Positions 9,810-18,101 of a DNA stretch of 64,000 nt are shown piece by piece. The first letter of the stretch is position 1. Each line of letters opens with the position of its first letter. The position numbers and the translations under genes were made by a program. The notes beneath the pieces were generated by a model. It was not told the DNA's origin, ran no database searches, and saw only the letters and a program-made list of their open reading frames with translations. The DNA is from CAYVFC01 sp964450715 (lineage in GTDB: Bacteria; Myxococcota_A; Polyangia; Polyangiales; JAFGIB01): the NCBI GenBank assembly GCA_964450715.1, contig CAYVFC010000011.1, positions 29,020 through 93,019 of the forward strand, written 5' to 3'.

Positions 9810-10823
9810 TTACCGCTCCGCGTCCTTGCGGCGGGCGAGCGGGTGGGCGCGGTCGTAGGCCTCCATCAACCGGTCCACGCTCACCTGGGTGTACTTCTGG
9901 GTGGTCGAAAGGCTGCGGTGCCCCAGCAGCTCCTGGATGCTCCGCAGATCCGCGCCCGCGTCCAGCAAATGGGTGGCACAGGTATGCCTGAGCGCGTGCG
10001 GATACAGATCCCCGCGTCCGGCGCCCAGCGCGCCATACCTGGCCACCAGCCGCTGTACCTGCCGCGCGCCCAAGCGCGCGCCGTTGTTCCCCACGAACAG
10101 CGCCTCCGGGTCCAGCCGCCCGGTCTTGCGGTGGCAGAGCCCCGCCCGGCGCGCGAGGTACTCCTGCAGGGCCCGGACCGCTTTGTCGCCCAGCGGAACC
10201 AGCCGTTCCTTGTTTCCCTTGCCCAGCACGCGAGCGGTGCGCTCCGAGAGATCGACGCCGCGCAGGTTCAATCCCACCAGCTCGCTCACGCGCAGCCCGT
10301 CGCCGTAGAGCAGCTCCAGCATGGCCCGGTCCCGCGCGCCCAGCGCCTGCTTTCCCTCGCGCTCCGGATCCGGGGCTTCCACGACGCCGAAGGCCGCGTG
10401 CACCGAGACGAGCTTGGGAAGCGGTCGGTTGTACCTGGGCACCCGCAGCGCGGCGGCCGGATTGCTCCGCACCCCTTCGCGGCGCACCAGGAAGCGGTAG
10501 AAAGCCCTCAGCGCGGCGATTTTCTTGGCCATGGTCACGGGCTTGACCCGGCCGAAGAGCGAGATCAGGAAAGAGCGCAGCGCGCGCACGTCCAGCTCGG
10601 CCGCATCCGGGACCAAGCCCTTGTCCGCAATGAAATGCCGGAACTCCCCGAGGTCCCTCTGGTAGGTCCTGATCGTGAGCTCCGGGCTGCGCCGCTCGTC
10701 CGCTAGAAAGCTCAGGAACCGCTCGATCTGTTCGGCGAGGCGGTCGTCTGCTTTCCCGGCCGCTTCAGGGCCGGCCATCCGAGCACCGGCCACACCGGCC
10801 GCCTCCTCGCTCTTCGGGCTCAT
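9810..10823 (-). CDS. xerC: Tyrosine recombinase of the XerC/XerD type
   Basis: This is a site-specific recombinase, probably resolving chromosome dimers at dif. The 337-residue protein has an N-terminal SAM-like core-binding domain (about 28-115) and a catalytic domain with all expected residues: Arg178 (GLRVSEL), Lys202 (GKGNKERLVP), His276 and Arg279 (HALRHTCATH), His302 (LLGHRSL) and the nucleophile Tyr311 (QKYTQV). The first 25 or so residues are Ala-rich and not family-like, so the true start may be the Met at residue 16. The order xerC-hslV-hslU is known from several phyla, favouring XerC over an integron-type enzyme. Confidence 0.92.
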   Translation of the reverse strand: MSPKSEEAAGVAGARMAGPEAAGKADDRLAEQIERFLSFLADERRSPELTIRTYQRDLGEFRHFIADKGLVPDAAELDVRALRSFLISLFGRVKPVTMAKKIAALRAFYRFLVRREGVRSNPAAALRVPRYNRPLPKLVSVHAAFGVVEAPDPEREGKQALGARDRAMLELLYGDGLRVSELVGLNLRGVDLSERTARVLGKGNKERLVPLGDKAVRALQEYLARRAGLCHRKTGRLDPEALFVGNNGARLGARQVQRLVARYGALGAGRGDLYPHALRHTCATHLLDAGADLRSIQELLGHRSLSTTQKYTQVSVDRLMEAYDRAHPLARRKDAER

Positions 10824-10993
10824 TCGCCCATGCTAGGGCGAAACCGGCGGCGAGGAGAATTTCCTGCAATTCCGGTTCGGACGCGGACGGTCGGGTATCC
10901 GGAATCCTTGCCCGGACCCCCGGGAGCCACCGATGTACTCGACGGGCTACGGGTCGCGACGGCGCTTCTGTCGACGCGACGGTCCGCTCATCT

Positions 10994-11057
10994 TGTCATC
11001 TCGAGCGTGGCGAGAGATCTCCTTCAATGGAGATTTCTCACTTCGTTCGAAATGACA
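10994..11057. repeat. Short palindromic intergenic repeat (REP/MITE-like hairpin)
   Basis: A 64-base imperfect inverted repeat: the left arm begins TGTCATCTCGAGCG and the right arm ends CGTTCGAAATGACA. Inner arms GAGATCTCC and GGAGATTTCTC flank a short TTCAAT loop. A partial copy lies at 13-42. It is located in the 276-base spacer between the start of xerC and the end of the small PstS-like gene. The rest of that spacer shows no coding potential I can support and presumably holds the xerC promoter. Confidence 0.8.
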
Positions 11058-11099
11058 GTGATCTGTTGGGCCGTCGAAAAGCCGGTCGTCGACCTCGCT

Positions 11100-11540
11100 C
11101 TACCGGTTCGCCGGCAATACGAAAACGACGTTGGTCGCGCCCTTGCGGTACTGCGAGCGGTAGATGTAGCTCACCGCTCCCCTGAGCTGGAAAACCGCCT
11201 TGAGCGTGTTGCCGAAAGCGACCGGCTTGGCCTCGCCCTTCTGGATCTGGAACTGCTGCCAGTAGCGCAGCTCCTCGCCCTCGCTCATCTGCAGCAGCCG
11301 CGAGCGGAAGTCGTCGCGCAGCGCCGCGTTGGTGGAGTGGACGGGAACCGCCCGGATCCCGTTGCTCCAGCTGATCCGCTTTTTGAGAAAGATGGCCTTG
11401 AGCTCGTCCGAGTTGACCGTCTCGTTCTTCACCGAGGCGTTGACGATGACCAGGATGTCCTCGGGGCTCTCGGCGGTGGCGGGGACCGAACCGACTAGTG
11501 TCGCCGCCAGAAATGCAATGAAAACGGTCGCTTTTCTCAT
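11100..11540 (-). CDS. Small periplasmic PstS-like substrate-binding-domain protein, copy 1
   Basis: This 146-residue protein has a signal peptide (MRKATVFIAFLAATLVGSVP, cleavage probably after ATA) and a compact domain: ILVIVNASVKNETVNSDELK, AIFLKKRISWSNG, AVPVHSTNAALRDDFRSRLL, YWQQFQIQKGE and GAVSYIYRSQY. This is the pattern of the short phosphate-ABC-transporter-like binding proteins (PBP-like domain) found in proteobacteria without a partner permease. The start at 11540 gives a proper signal peptide; an upstream extension is rejected. It is the third gene of cassette 1 and closely matches 14123-14563. Ligand is unknown; phosphate or another oxyanion is a guess from the fold. Confidence 0.88.
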   Translation of the reverse strand: MRKATVFIAFLAATLVGSVPATAESPEDILVIVNASVKNETVNSDELKAIFLKKRISWSNGIRAVPVHSTNAALRDDFRSRLLQMSEGEELRYWQQFQIQKGEAKPVAFGNTLKAVFQLRGAVSYIYRSQYRKGATNVVFVLPANR

Positions 11541-11610
11541 CAACTGCTCCAACCTGCTCGACGTGCGTCTCACGATTGGACCTTCGGTTTCGCGCCTTGA
11601 TTCATCGTTT

Positions 11611-13173
11611 TCAGAAAGAAACCGCCATCTGTGCCGAGTAGCTCCAGATGCCGTGCTCGAGGAGGTTCGAATCAGGAAAAACCGAATCGGTCGCCTCCAG
11701 CTTCAGCACCACGAAGGGAGAGGGGCGGAAGTTCAGACCGAATCGTAGCATCCACTCGGTGAGATCGGGATAGGTATCGTCGGTGACGATGTACTCGAAA
11801 GCGCCGTAGGGCGTGAGCACCATCTCGGTCGTGCCCGGGTCGAAGAAGAAGTCGTAGCCGAGAAGGGCGTACAGGGCCCATTCTTCGTAGTCGGGTTGAT
11901 ACTCCTGTAGCGGCGTCGGTTGCTCCAGGACGGGCAGCACGCGCAGGGGCCGCTTGGAGTACTGGATGGCGCCCTGCAGGTACTCCACCTGCAGCCGCGC
12001 GCCGTAGAGCTTGAGCAGCAGGTCGAGCGAGCCCACCAGCTCGGTGTACTGCTCGGTCTCGTCGATCTGGATGCGGAAGACCGGAATGTAGCTGGAGATG
12101 CGCTTGATCACGTCGCGCACCGTTCCGTAGTACAGGTAGCCGCCGAGCGCGGCGGTGAAGTCGGTACTCTCGTAGGTACCCTTGAGGCGAAACCCCAGCG
12201 CCTTGTTGTTCTCCATGTCGTATACCGAGTCGGTCGATCCCCGGTTGTTGGACAGGGTCACCGCGTAGTCGAGATAGGCGCTGGCAAAGGGAAATACCCG
12301 GCCGAAGAGCTGTACGCCGGTCTGGGCCGAGGGGATGAGCTCGCGCACCATGAAGTAGGGCGGCATCACCGGCAGGCGGACCGGCGAGCCGTGGTCCACG
12401 TTCCAGATGCCGTAGGGGGTCAGGAAGCGGCCGGCGGTCACGCCAAAGGCATCTATCGGTTTCCAGGTCAGGTGCACGCGTTCGACCGCGATCGAGCCCA
12501 GGCGTACCCCCTCGGAGGTGAAGGGATCGACCACCCGGGTATCGACCCTCTGGTAGGGGGTGTTGAAGAACAGCTCCTCGTGGAAGCTCTCTTCGTAGCC
12601 CAAGGGTAGCGCGGTGAAGCGGATCTCGGCCAGCGCGGCCAGCGTTTCGCTCATCTGGCTGGCGAAATAGAGGTTGAGCCGGTTGACCGCGAAGGAGAGG
12701 TGGTCGGGTATCACTCCGAAGGCCGCATCCCGCTCGTCGACATCCATGTAGAAGAGGTTGAGGTCGAAGAAGCCATAGACCTTGAAGGAGGGCTCGAAGT
12801 CCTGGCCGGCCAGCGCGGCCGAATAGTCCTCGCCTTCCATGGATGAACCGGCCGTGAGCTTGAGCTGCTCGACCTCTTGCCTGAGCGCGGCGATCTCTTC
12901 TTGCTGCTGCTCGAGCTCGAGGCGTACGTAGTGCTCTTCCGGAACGTCCGCCTCGCCGGCCGGCTCTGGTTCGCCCCGCGCGGGCGCGGCCGCCTGCGCA
13001 TCGACCGCGTCTTCGGGTTGCGAGGTGACCGCTTCGCCCTCGCGGGTCGTCGGGGCCTCTTCGGTCGGCTCTGCCGGTAGAGCTTGCGCGAGCGCGACCA
13101 AGGGTAGGGCCAGCGAGGCGATGAAGCAGAGAGCGGCTCCGTTGGCGCATGTATTCCCGTACGAAGAGGTCAT
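11611..13173 (-). CDS. Outer-membrane beta-barrel protein with N-terminal coiled coil, copy 1
   Basis: The 520-residue protein has a signal peptide (ending LPLVALAQA), an acidic Pro/Glu/Ala segment, a coiled coil (LEQQQEEIAALRQEVEQLKL) and then a long region of alternating hydrophobic strands that ends in Phe (SAQMAVSF), as in outer-membrane barrels. Coiled coil plus barrel is the layout of phosphate-selective-porin-like (OprO/OprP-type) proteins, but I see no diagnostic motif for ligand. The ATG at 13173 shares one base with the stop of the upstream lipoprotein gene. It is strikingly similar to 14635-16197 throughout the barrel. Confidence 0.88.
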   Translation of the reverse strand: MTSSYGNTCANGAALCFIASLALPLVALAQALPAEPTEEAPTTREGEAVTSQPEDAVDAQAAAPARGEPEPAGEADVPEEHYVRLELEQQQEEIAALRQEVEQLKLTAGSSMEGEDYSAALAGQDFEPSFKVYGFFDLNLFYMDVDERDAAFGVIPDHLSFAVNRLNLYFASQMSETLAALAEIRFTALPLGYEESFHEELFFNTPYQRVDTRVVDPFTSEGVRLGSIAVERVHLTWKPIDAFGVTAGRFLTPYGIWNVDHGSPVRLPVMPPYFMVRELIPSAQTGVQLFGRVFPFASAYLDYAVTLSNNRGSTDSVYDMENNKALGFRLKGTYESTDFTAALGGYLYYGTVRDVIKRISSYIPVFRIQIDETEQYTELVGSLDLLLKLYGARLQVEYLQGAIQYSKRPLRVLPVLEQPTPLQEYQPDYEEWALYALLGYDFFFDPGTTEMVLTPYGAFEYIVTDDTYPDLTEWMLRFGLNFRPSPFVVLKLEATDSVFPDSNLLEHGIWSYSAQMAVSF

Positions 13174-13877
13174 CAGAACGCCTCCACCGTGTAGTCGCCC
13201 ACCAGGTTGCGCGGGTCCTGGCAAAAGCGGATACCGTCGCTGTCCAAGCACCGGTACCCGGTCTTGTCGCCGAACACGGGATCGTCCTCGGTGTTGCGGC
13301 ACTCCTCGTCGCTTTCACAGGTCGGGGCGCAGTTCTTCATGAAGAGTGTCGCCCGTAACCCGGCCGTATTCACCTCGAGCGAGTACTCCAGCAAGACGGT
13401 GTTCTCCGGACAGCTGTCCATGGTCGCGTGGTCGCCGACCAGCGCGGGGTTGCAGACGATGGAATTGCCCGTGCAGTCGACCGCCATCAGGGTGCAGAAG
13501 CCGTTGGCATAATAAGTGGGGCTGTTCAGCTCGCCCGTATAGCTGCGCTGGCAGGCAACCTCCGTCCCGGTCCAGGTCGCCGGAACGCTGTCGCAGCCGG
13601 CGATCTCTCCCCCGTTGGTCAGGGGGACGCCCGCCAGGTCACAAGGCGAGTTGTCCGTGGGGCTGCAGCTGCAGGCCGTGCCGATCCACTGCTCTGGGTC
13701 GAATTCGCCGCCCGCGTCCCGTTGCGGGACGTCGGGCGCTTGGTCGCTTTCCTCCACCATGCAGCTGTTGTTCTCGTAGATGAAGCCCTCTCCGCACCGG
13801 TCGTGGTCTGCACCCAGGCACGAGGCGCACAACGCGCCGGCCAACAGGGCCAGCGGCAACAGATCCGCTTCTCGCAT
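13173..13877 (-). CDS. Cys-rich lipoprotein, copy 1
   Basis: A 234-residue exported protein with an N-terminal hydrophobic stretch and lipobox-like LLAGALCASC. The mature part carries many Cys residues in pairs (DHDRCGEGF, TACSCSPTDNSPCDL, FCTLMAVDCTG, CAPTCESDEECRN), implying an extracytoplasmic, disulfide-bonded fold. The segment CESDEECRNTEDDPVFGDKT resembles acidic Cys knots of myxobacterial surface lipoproteins. I do not recognise a family. It is the first gene of cassette 1, is coupled to the barrel gene by a one-base overlap, and has a paralog at 16197-16901. Confidence 0.87.
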   Translation of the reverse strand: MREADLLPLALLAGALCASCLGADHDRCGEGFIYENNSCMVEESDQAPDVPQRDAGGEFDPEQWIGTACSCSPTDNSPCDLAGVPLTNGGEIAGCDSVPATWTGTEVACQRSYTGELNSPTYYANGFCTLMAVDCTGNSIVCNPALVGDHATMDSCPENTVLLEYSLEVNTAGLRATLFMKNCAPTCESDEECRNTEDDPVFGDKTGYRCLDSDGIRFCQDPRNLVGDYTVEAF

Positions 13878-14030
13878 GTTTCGACCTCCTGGATATCGAG
13901 ACTGCCCGCCAGTCGTCGAAATACCGCCGGGCAGGAGATCCGCTTCGGTTTCACCGGGTCGCCCGCGAACTGCGGAGGCGCGTGCGGAGCGGGCGACCTC
14001 GACGGATGAGGCAATTGTGGTCTGAAGCGA

Positions 14031-14055
14031 GGTACGATTCAATCGAAACCGTACC
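14031..14055. promoter_or_regulatory. Imperfect 25-base palindrome upstream of cassette 1
   Basis: Outer half-sites GGTACG and CGTACC enclose a partly symmetric centre. Its minus-strand sequence contains TACGGTTTCG, which also occurs upstream of cassette 2 (17013-17022) and in the divergent spacer at 22820-22829. It lies about 155 bases before the start of lipoprotein copy 1, so an operator or promoter role is plausible but unproven. Confidence 0.4.
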
Positions 14056-14122
14056 GACGGGTAAAACCGGTTTCCGTCTGGGGGGGGGCAGGAGCGCGGG
14101 GTCGGCCGAACGCTATCGAATA

Positions 14123-14563
14123 CTACCCGCCAGCGGGCAGCACCAGGATCACGTTGGTCGCGCCTTCGCGGTACTGCGAGCGGTAGATGTAGCTCACCGC
14201 TCCCCTGAGCTGGAACACCGCCTTGAGGGTATTGCCGAAAGCGACCGGCTTGGCCTCGCCTTTCTGGATCTGGAACTGCTGCCAGTAGCGCAGCTCCTCG
14301 CCCTCGCTCATCTGCAGCAGGCGCTCGCGGAAGTCGTCGCGCAGAGCGGCGTTGTTGGAGTGAACGGGAACCGCGCGTACGCCGTTGCCCCAGCTGGCTC
14401 GCTTTTTAAGGAAGATGGCCTTGAGCTCGTCCCGCGTGACCTTTTCGTTTTTCACCGAGGCGTTGACGATGACCAGGATGTCCTGGGGACTGTCGGCCGT
14501 GGCGGGGGGCGACCCGACCAGGGCCACCGCCAGGAACGCTGCGAATACGGTCGCTCTTCTCAT
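14123..14563 (-). CDS. Small periplasmic PstS-like substrate-binding-domain protein, copy 2
   Basis: 146 residues, identical in length to the protein at 11100-11540 and nearly identical over the mature domain (ILVIVNASVKNEKVTRDELK; YWQQFQIQKGEAKPVAFGNT). The signal peptide (MRRATVFAAFLAVALVGSPP) is more diverged than the domain. Substitutions in the first half (SWGNGVRAVPVHSNNAA versus SWSNGIRAVPVHSTNAA) are mostly conservative. It is the third gene of cassette 2. The upstream in-frame extension overlaps the barrel gene in another frame and is rejected. Confidence 0.88.
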   Translation of the reverse strand: MRRATVFAAFLAVALVGSPPATADSPQDILVIVNASVKNEKVTRDELKAIFLKKRASWGNGVRAVPVHSNNAALRDDFRERLLQMSEGEELRYWQQFQIQKGEAKPVAFGNTLKAVFQLRGAVSYIYRSQYREGATNVILVLPAGG

Positions 14564-14634
14564 CAACTGCTGCCGCCGGATCGATGCTCGTTTCACGATT
14601 GGACCCCCTCGAATTGCGCGGTGATTCATCGATT

Positions 14635-16197
14635 TCAGAAGGAAACCGCCAGCTGCGACGTGTAGTTCCAGATGCTGTGCTTCATCATCTCCGATCTCGG
14701 GAAGACCGTCTGGTAGATCTCCAGCTTCAGCACCGCGTAGGGCGAGGGGCGGAAGGCCAGCCCCCCCCGCGCCATCCAGCTGTCGGTGTCGGCAAAGGTG
14801 TCGTCGGTGACGACGTACTCGGCGCCGCCGTAGGGCGTCAGCACCATCTCGGTCGTTCCCGGGGCGAAGAAGATGTCGTAGCCGAGAAGGGCGTACAGGC
14901 TCCATTCCTGGTAGTCGGGCTGCCACTCCTGCAGCGGGGTGACGACGTCGAGAACGGGAAGCACGCGCAGCGGTCGCTTGGAGTACTCGATCGCGCCGCG
15001 GATGTACTCCACCTGCAGCCGCGCGCCGTAGAGCTTGAGCAGCAGGTCGAGCGAGCCTACCAGCTCGGTGTACTTCTCGGTCTCCTCGATCTGGATGCGG
15101 AAGACCGGAATGTAGCTGGAGATGCGCTTGACCACGTCGCGCACCGTGCCGTAGTAGAGGTAGCCGCCGAGCGCGGCCGTGAAGTCCCTTCCCTCGTAGG
15201 TACCCCTGAGGTGCAACCCCGCCGCCTTGTTGTTCTCCATGTCGTATACCGAGTCGGTCGATCCGCGGTTGTTGGACAGAGTCACCGCGTAGTCGAGATA
15301 GGCGCTGGTAAAGGGAAACACCCGGCCGAAGAGCTGTACCCCGGTTTGGGCCGAGGGGATGAACTCGCGCACCATGAAGTAAGGGGGCACGATGGGCAGG
15401 CGGACCGGCGAGCCGTGGTCCACGTTCCAGATGCCGTAGGGGGTCAGGAAGCGGCCGGCGGTCACGCCGAAGGCATCTATCGGTTTCCAGGTCAGGTGCA
15501 CGCGCTCGACGGCGATCGAGCCCAGACGCACCCCCTCGGAGGTGAAGGGATCGATCACCCGGGTGTCGACCCTTTCGTAGGGCGTATTGAAGAAGAGATC
15601 CTCCTGGAAGCTCTCCTCGTAGCCCAGCGGTAGAGCGGTGAAACGGATCTCGGCCAGCGCGGCCAGCGTCTCGCTCATCTGGCTCGAGAAGTAGAGGTTG
15701 AGCCGGTTGACCACGAAGGAGAGGTGGTCGGGAAACACGCCGTGGCCCGTATCCCGCTCGTCGATGTCGTAGTAGTAGAGGTTGAGGTCGAAGAAGCCGT
15801 AGACCTTGAAGGAGGGCTCGAAGTCCTGGCCGGCCAGCGCGGCCGAGTAATCTTCCTGCGTGGCCGAACCGGCCGAGAGCTTGAGCTCTTCGACCTCCTG
15901 CCTGAGGGCGGCGATCTCTTCCCGTTGCCGCTCGAGCTGGCGGTGTACGTCGTCGTCGTCGGCCGAAGCCGGCTCGTCCGCCGGGGCCGGCTCGTTCCCG
16001 CTCTGTGCAAGCGCGGCTGCTTGCGCGTCGACCGCCTCTTCCGGTTGCGAGGTGACCGCTTCGCCCTCGGGGGCAGAGGCCTGTTCGGTCGGCTCTGCCG
16101 GTTGCGCCTGCGCCGGCGCTACGAACGTCAGGGCCAGCACGGCGACGAGGTAGAAAAGGGCGTTTCTACCGCGGGTCTTTTCCAACGAAACGGTCAT
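14635..16197 (-). CDS. Outer-membrane beta-barrel protein with N-terminal coiled coil, copy 2
   Basis: 520 residues with the same layout as copy 1: signal peptide ending APAQAQ, acidic linker, coiled coil (LERQREEIAALRQEVEELKL), barrel and terminal Phe (TSQLAVSF). From DYSAALAGQDFEPSFKVYGF through most of the barrel it is almost the same as copy 1, including NVDHGSPVRLP and STDSVYDMENNKA. Differences gather in the N-terminal linker and in the last 60 or so residues, which are candidate extracellular-loop or specificity regions. The ATG at 16197 overlaps the upstream lipoprotein stop by one base. Confidence 0.88.
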   Translation of the reverse strand: MTVSLEKTRGRNALFYLVAVLALTFVAPAQAQPAEPTEQASAPEGEAVTSQPEEAVDAQAAALAQSGNEPAPADEPASADDDDVHRQLERQREEIAALRQEVEELKLSAGSATQEDYSAALAGQDFEPSFKVYGFFDLNLYYYDIDERDTGHGVFPDHLSFVVNRLNLYFSSQMSETLAALAEIRFTALPLGYEESFQEDLFFNTPYERVDTRVIDPFTSEGVRLGSIAVERVHLTWKPIDAFGVTAGRFLTPYGIWNVDHGSPVRLPIVPPYFMVREFIPSAQTGVQLFGRVFPFTSAYLDYAVTLSNNRGSTDSVYDMENNKAAGLHLRGTYEGRDFTAALGGYLYYGTVRDVVKRISSYIPVFRIQIEETEKYTELVGSLDLLLKLYGARLQVEYIRGAIEYSKRPLRVLPVLDVVTPLQEWQPDYQEWSLYALLGYDIFFAPGTTEMVLTPYGGAEYVVTDDTFADTDSWMARGGLAFRPSPYAVLKLEIYQTVFPRSEMMKHSIWNYTSQLAVSF

Positions 16198-16901
16198 CAG
16201 AACGCCTCCGCCGTGTAGTCGCCCCCAAGGTTGCGCGGATCCTGGCAGAAGCGGACCCCGTCCCTGTCCAGGCACTGGTACTGGGTCTTGTCGCCGAGCA
16301 CGGGATCGTCCTCGGTATTGCGGCAATCCTCGTCGGTTTCACAGCCGGGGGCGCAGCTCTTGGTGTAGAGCGTGCCCTGTACCCCCATCACGTCCACGTC
16401 GATCGAGTAGTCGAGCAGCACGGTGTTTTTTGGACAGCTCTGCATATTCGCGTAGTCGCCGAACATCGCCGGGTTGCAGACGAGCGAATTGCCCGTGCAG
16501 TCGACCGCCATCAAGGTGCAGAAGCCGTTGGCGTAATAGGTGGCCCCGCTCAGCTCCCCCGGGTAGCTGCGCTGGCAGGCGCGCTCGGCCCCGGTCCAGA
16601 CCGCCGGCACGCTGTCGCAGCCCGAGATGATACCCCCGTTGACCAGGGGGACGCCCATGAGGTCGCAAACGGAGTCGCCGTCGGCGCTACAGCTGCAAGC
16701 GGTGCCGATCCACTGCTCGGGATCGATCTCGCCTCCCGGGTTCTGCTGCTGGCCGTCGGGCTCCTCGGCGCGTTTCGCCACCATGCAGCTGTTGTTCTCG
16801 TAGGTGAAGCCCTCTCCGCACCGGTCGTGGTCTGCGCCGAAGCACGAGGCGCACAGCGCGCTCGCCATCGAGGCGAGCAGCAGCAAGCCCGTTTGTCGCA
16901 T
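16197..16901 (-). CDS. Cys-rich lipoprotein, copy 2
   Basis: 234 residues, the paralog of 13173-13877 with the same length and cysteine layout (DHDRCGEGFTYENNSCMV; TACSCSADGDSVCDLMG; FCTLMAVDCTGNSLVCNPAM; CETDEDCRNTEDDPVLGDKT). The N terminus MRQTGLLLLASMASALCASC contains the lipobox-like SALC. Compared with copy 1 the linker after the first Cys cluster is the most diverged. A response-regulator gene ends 148 bases upstream on the same strand and could feed transcription into this cassette. Confidence 0.87.
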   Translation of the reverse strand: MRQTGLLLLASMASALCASCFGADHDRCGEGFTYENNSCMVAKRAEEPDGQQQNPGGEIDPEQWIGTACSCSADGDSVCDLMGVPLVNGGIISGCDSVPAVWTGAERACQRSYPGELSGATYYANGFCTLMAVDCTGNSLVCNPAMFGDYANMQSCPKNTVLLDYSIDVDVMGVQGTLYTKSCAPGCETDEDCRNTEDDPVLGDKTQYQCLDRDGVRFCQDPRNLGGDYTAEAF

Positions 16902-17010
16902 GATTCGCCCTCCCTCCCTTATCTTCGAGCCGCCCGAGGTCCGTCTCCGGGACTTCGGGCGGGGCGATCGTCAAGGATGTTTGATTTCCGTTTCTGAAGA
17001 CGAGTCGGTT

Positions 17011-17024
17011 GGTACGGTTTCGCA
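17011..17024. promoter_or_regulatory. Conserved 10-mer upstream of cassette 2
   Basis: GGTACGGTTTCGCA lies about 110 bases before lipoprotein copy 2, in the spacer after the response-regulator gene. Its core TACGGTTTCG recurs at 14044-14053 (other strand) upstream of cassette 1 and at 22820-22829. The orientation relative to the cassettes differs, which favours a protein-binding site over a core promoter element. Confidence 0.35.
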
Positions 17025-17049
17025 TCAGACGCAAAGGTCTTCTTTGCAG

Positions 17050-17895
17050 CTAGCTTACCCGCGCCATCGTATCGTGCGAGTTTTTCGCCAGAAGGCGTTC
17101 GATCTTCTGCCGGAACAGCTCTTCGGACAGAGGTTTTTCCATCAGCGCCGCGACGTCCAGGTCGATGAAGCGTTTGATCTCCTCCATCGACAGGATATGG
17201 GAAATGACCACGATGTCGGTTCCCACCACCGTTTCGTTGATCTGCTGAACGAAGTCGAAAACGTCGGGCTGCCGTACCGCCGTGTCCACGACCACGATGT
17301 CCTGGGGAGACTTCTCGATGATGCCCATCGCCTCCGCCGAGGAGGAAGCCTGGCGGAGGCGAAAGGCGGGGTCGAACTGGCGGGCGATCCATTCGCGCTC
17401 GCTGCTCAGCGGGGAGACGATCATGACCGAGTACTCGGCTTCCGGATCGATCATCCTGGGCGCCGGAAGGGAGTTGCTCGGTATCACACCCCCGTCCGCC
17501 GACGCGCGGCGGTGCCTCGATTTTTCGATCAATATCCGTAGCGCACGCACCAGCTCGTTGAAGTCCTCGACCGGTTTTTCGACGTACCGATCCACGCCCA
17601 GGTGGAGCATCTCCTTCGCGTTCTCGATGGAGCCGTAGCCGGTGATCATGACGATGGCGACGAAGGGGTCGCTCTTGCGGATCTCGTCGACCAGGTCCAC
17701 GCCGCTCTCTCCTTTCAAGTTCTTGTCGATGAGCAGCACGTCGAAATCGTTCCGGCGCCATCGGTCGATCGCGGCTCTGGACGTATCGACGCTCTCGATC
17801 GTCCAGCCGGTCAGTCTCGAAAGCGCCCGTTCGAATCCCGAACGGAAGTTCGGATCGTCGTCGACGATCAAGAGGCGTTCTTCGGATTTGTGCAA
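17050..17895 (-). CDS. Response regulator with two receiver domains
   Basis: 281 residues. The N-terminal receiver (about 6-120) has the acidic pair in IVDDDPN, phosphoacceptor Asp57 (LLIDKNL), Thr85 (MITGYG) and Lys107 (VEKPVEDF), so it should be phosphorylatable. A second receiver-like domain (about 155-275) has VVVDTAVRQPD in the acceptor region and MEKPL as the Lys motif, but its first acidic pair is missing (VMIVSPLSSE), so it is probably degenerate. There is no DNA-binding or enzymatic output, suggesting protein-protein signalling. No kinase is adjacent. It lies directly upstream of the duplicated cassette. Confidence 0.9.
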   Translation of the reverse strand: MHKSEERLLIVDDDPNFRSGFERALSRLTGWTIESVDTSRAAIDRWRRNDFDVLLIDKNLKGESGVDLVDEIRKSDPFVAIVMITGYGSIENAKEMLHLGVDRYVEKPVEDFNELVRALRILIEKSRHRRASADGGVIPSNSLPAPRMIDPEAEYSVMIVSPLSSEREWIARQFDPAFRLRQASSSAEAMGIIEKSPQDIVVVDTAVRQPDVFDFVQQINETVVGTDIVVISHILSMEEIKRFIDLDVAALMEKPLSEELFRQKIERLLAKNSHDTMARVS

Positions 17896-18101
17896 GAGAC
17901 GTGTCCAGAAACGGTATTCGTAGAACTACTTAATTCTATAGCCTTCGGCACGCAAAACAACCCCGGCGGGGCTTGGCCGACCTTTTAGACGGCCCGCCCG
18001 CATGATCATAAATAGAAAACGCGGAAAATAAAACCGGGGATCGTGGAAAAGGCGGCGTGTTGCCCGCCCGTAAGGTGGACGACTAATTTCGACCGGCCTC
18101 C

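Larger units (their letters stand above)
11100..16901 (-). repeat. Tandem duplication of a three-gene cassette
   Basis: Genes at 16901-14123 and 13877-11100 form two copies of lipoprotein, barrel and PstS-like protein in the same order, lengths (234, 520 and 146 residues), overlaps and spacers. Corresponding ends are offset by 3023-3024 bases. The middle of the barrel gene is close to identical at DNA level, while lipoprotein linkers, signal peptides and the inter-cassette spacer have diverged. A head-to-tail duplication followed by partial divergence or by gene conversion of the barrel explains this best. Confidence 0.9.
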
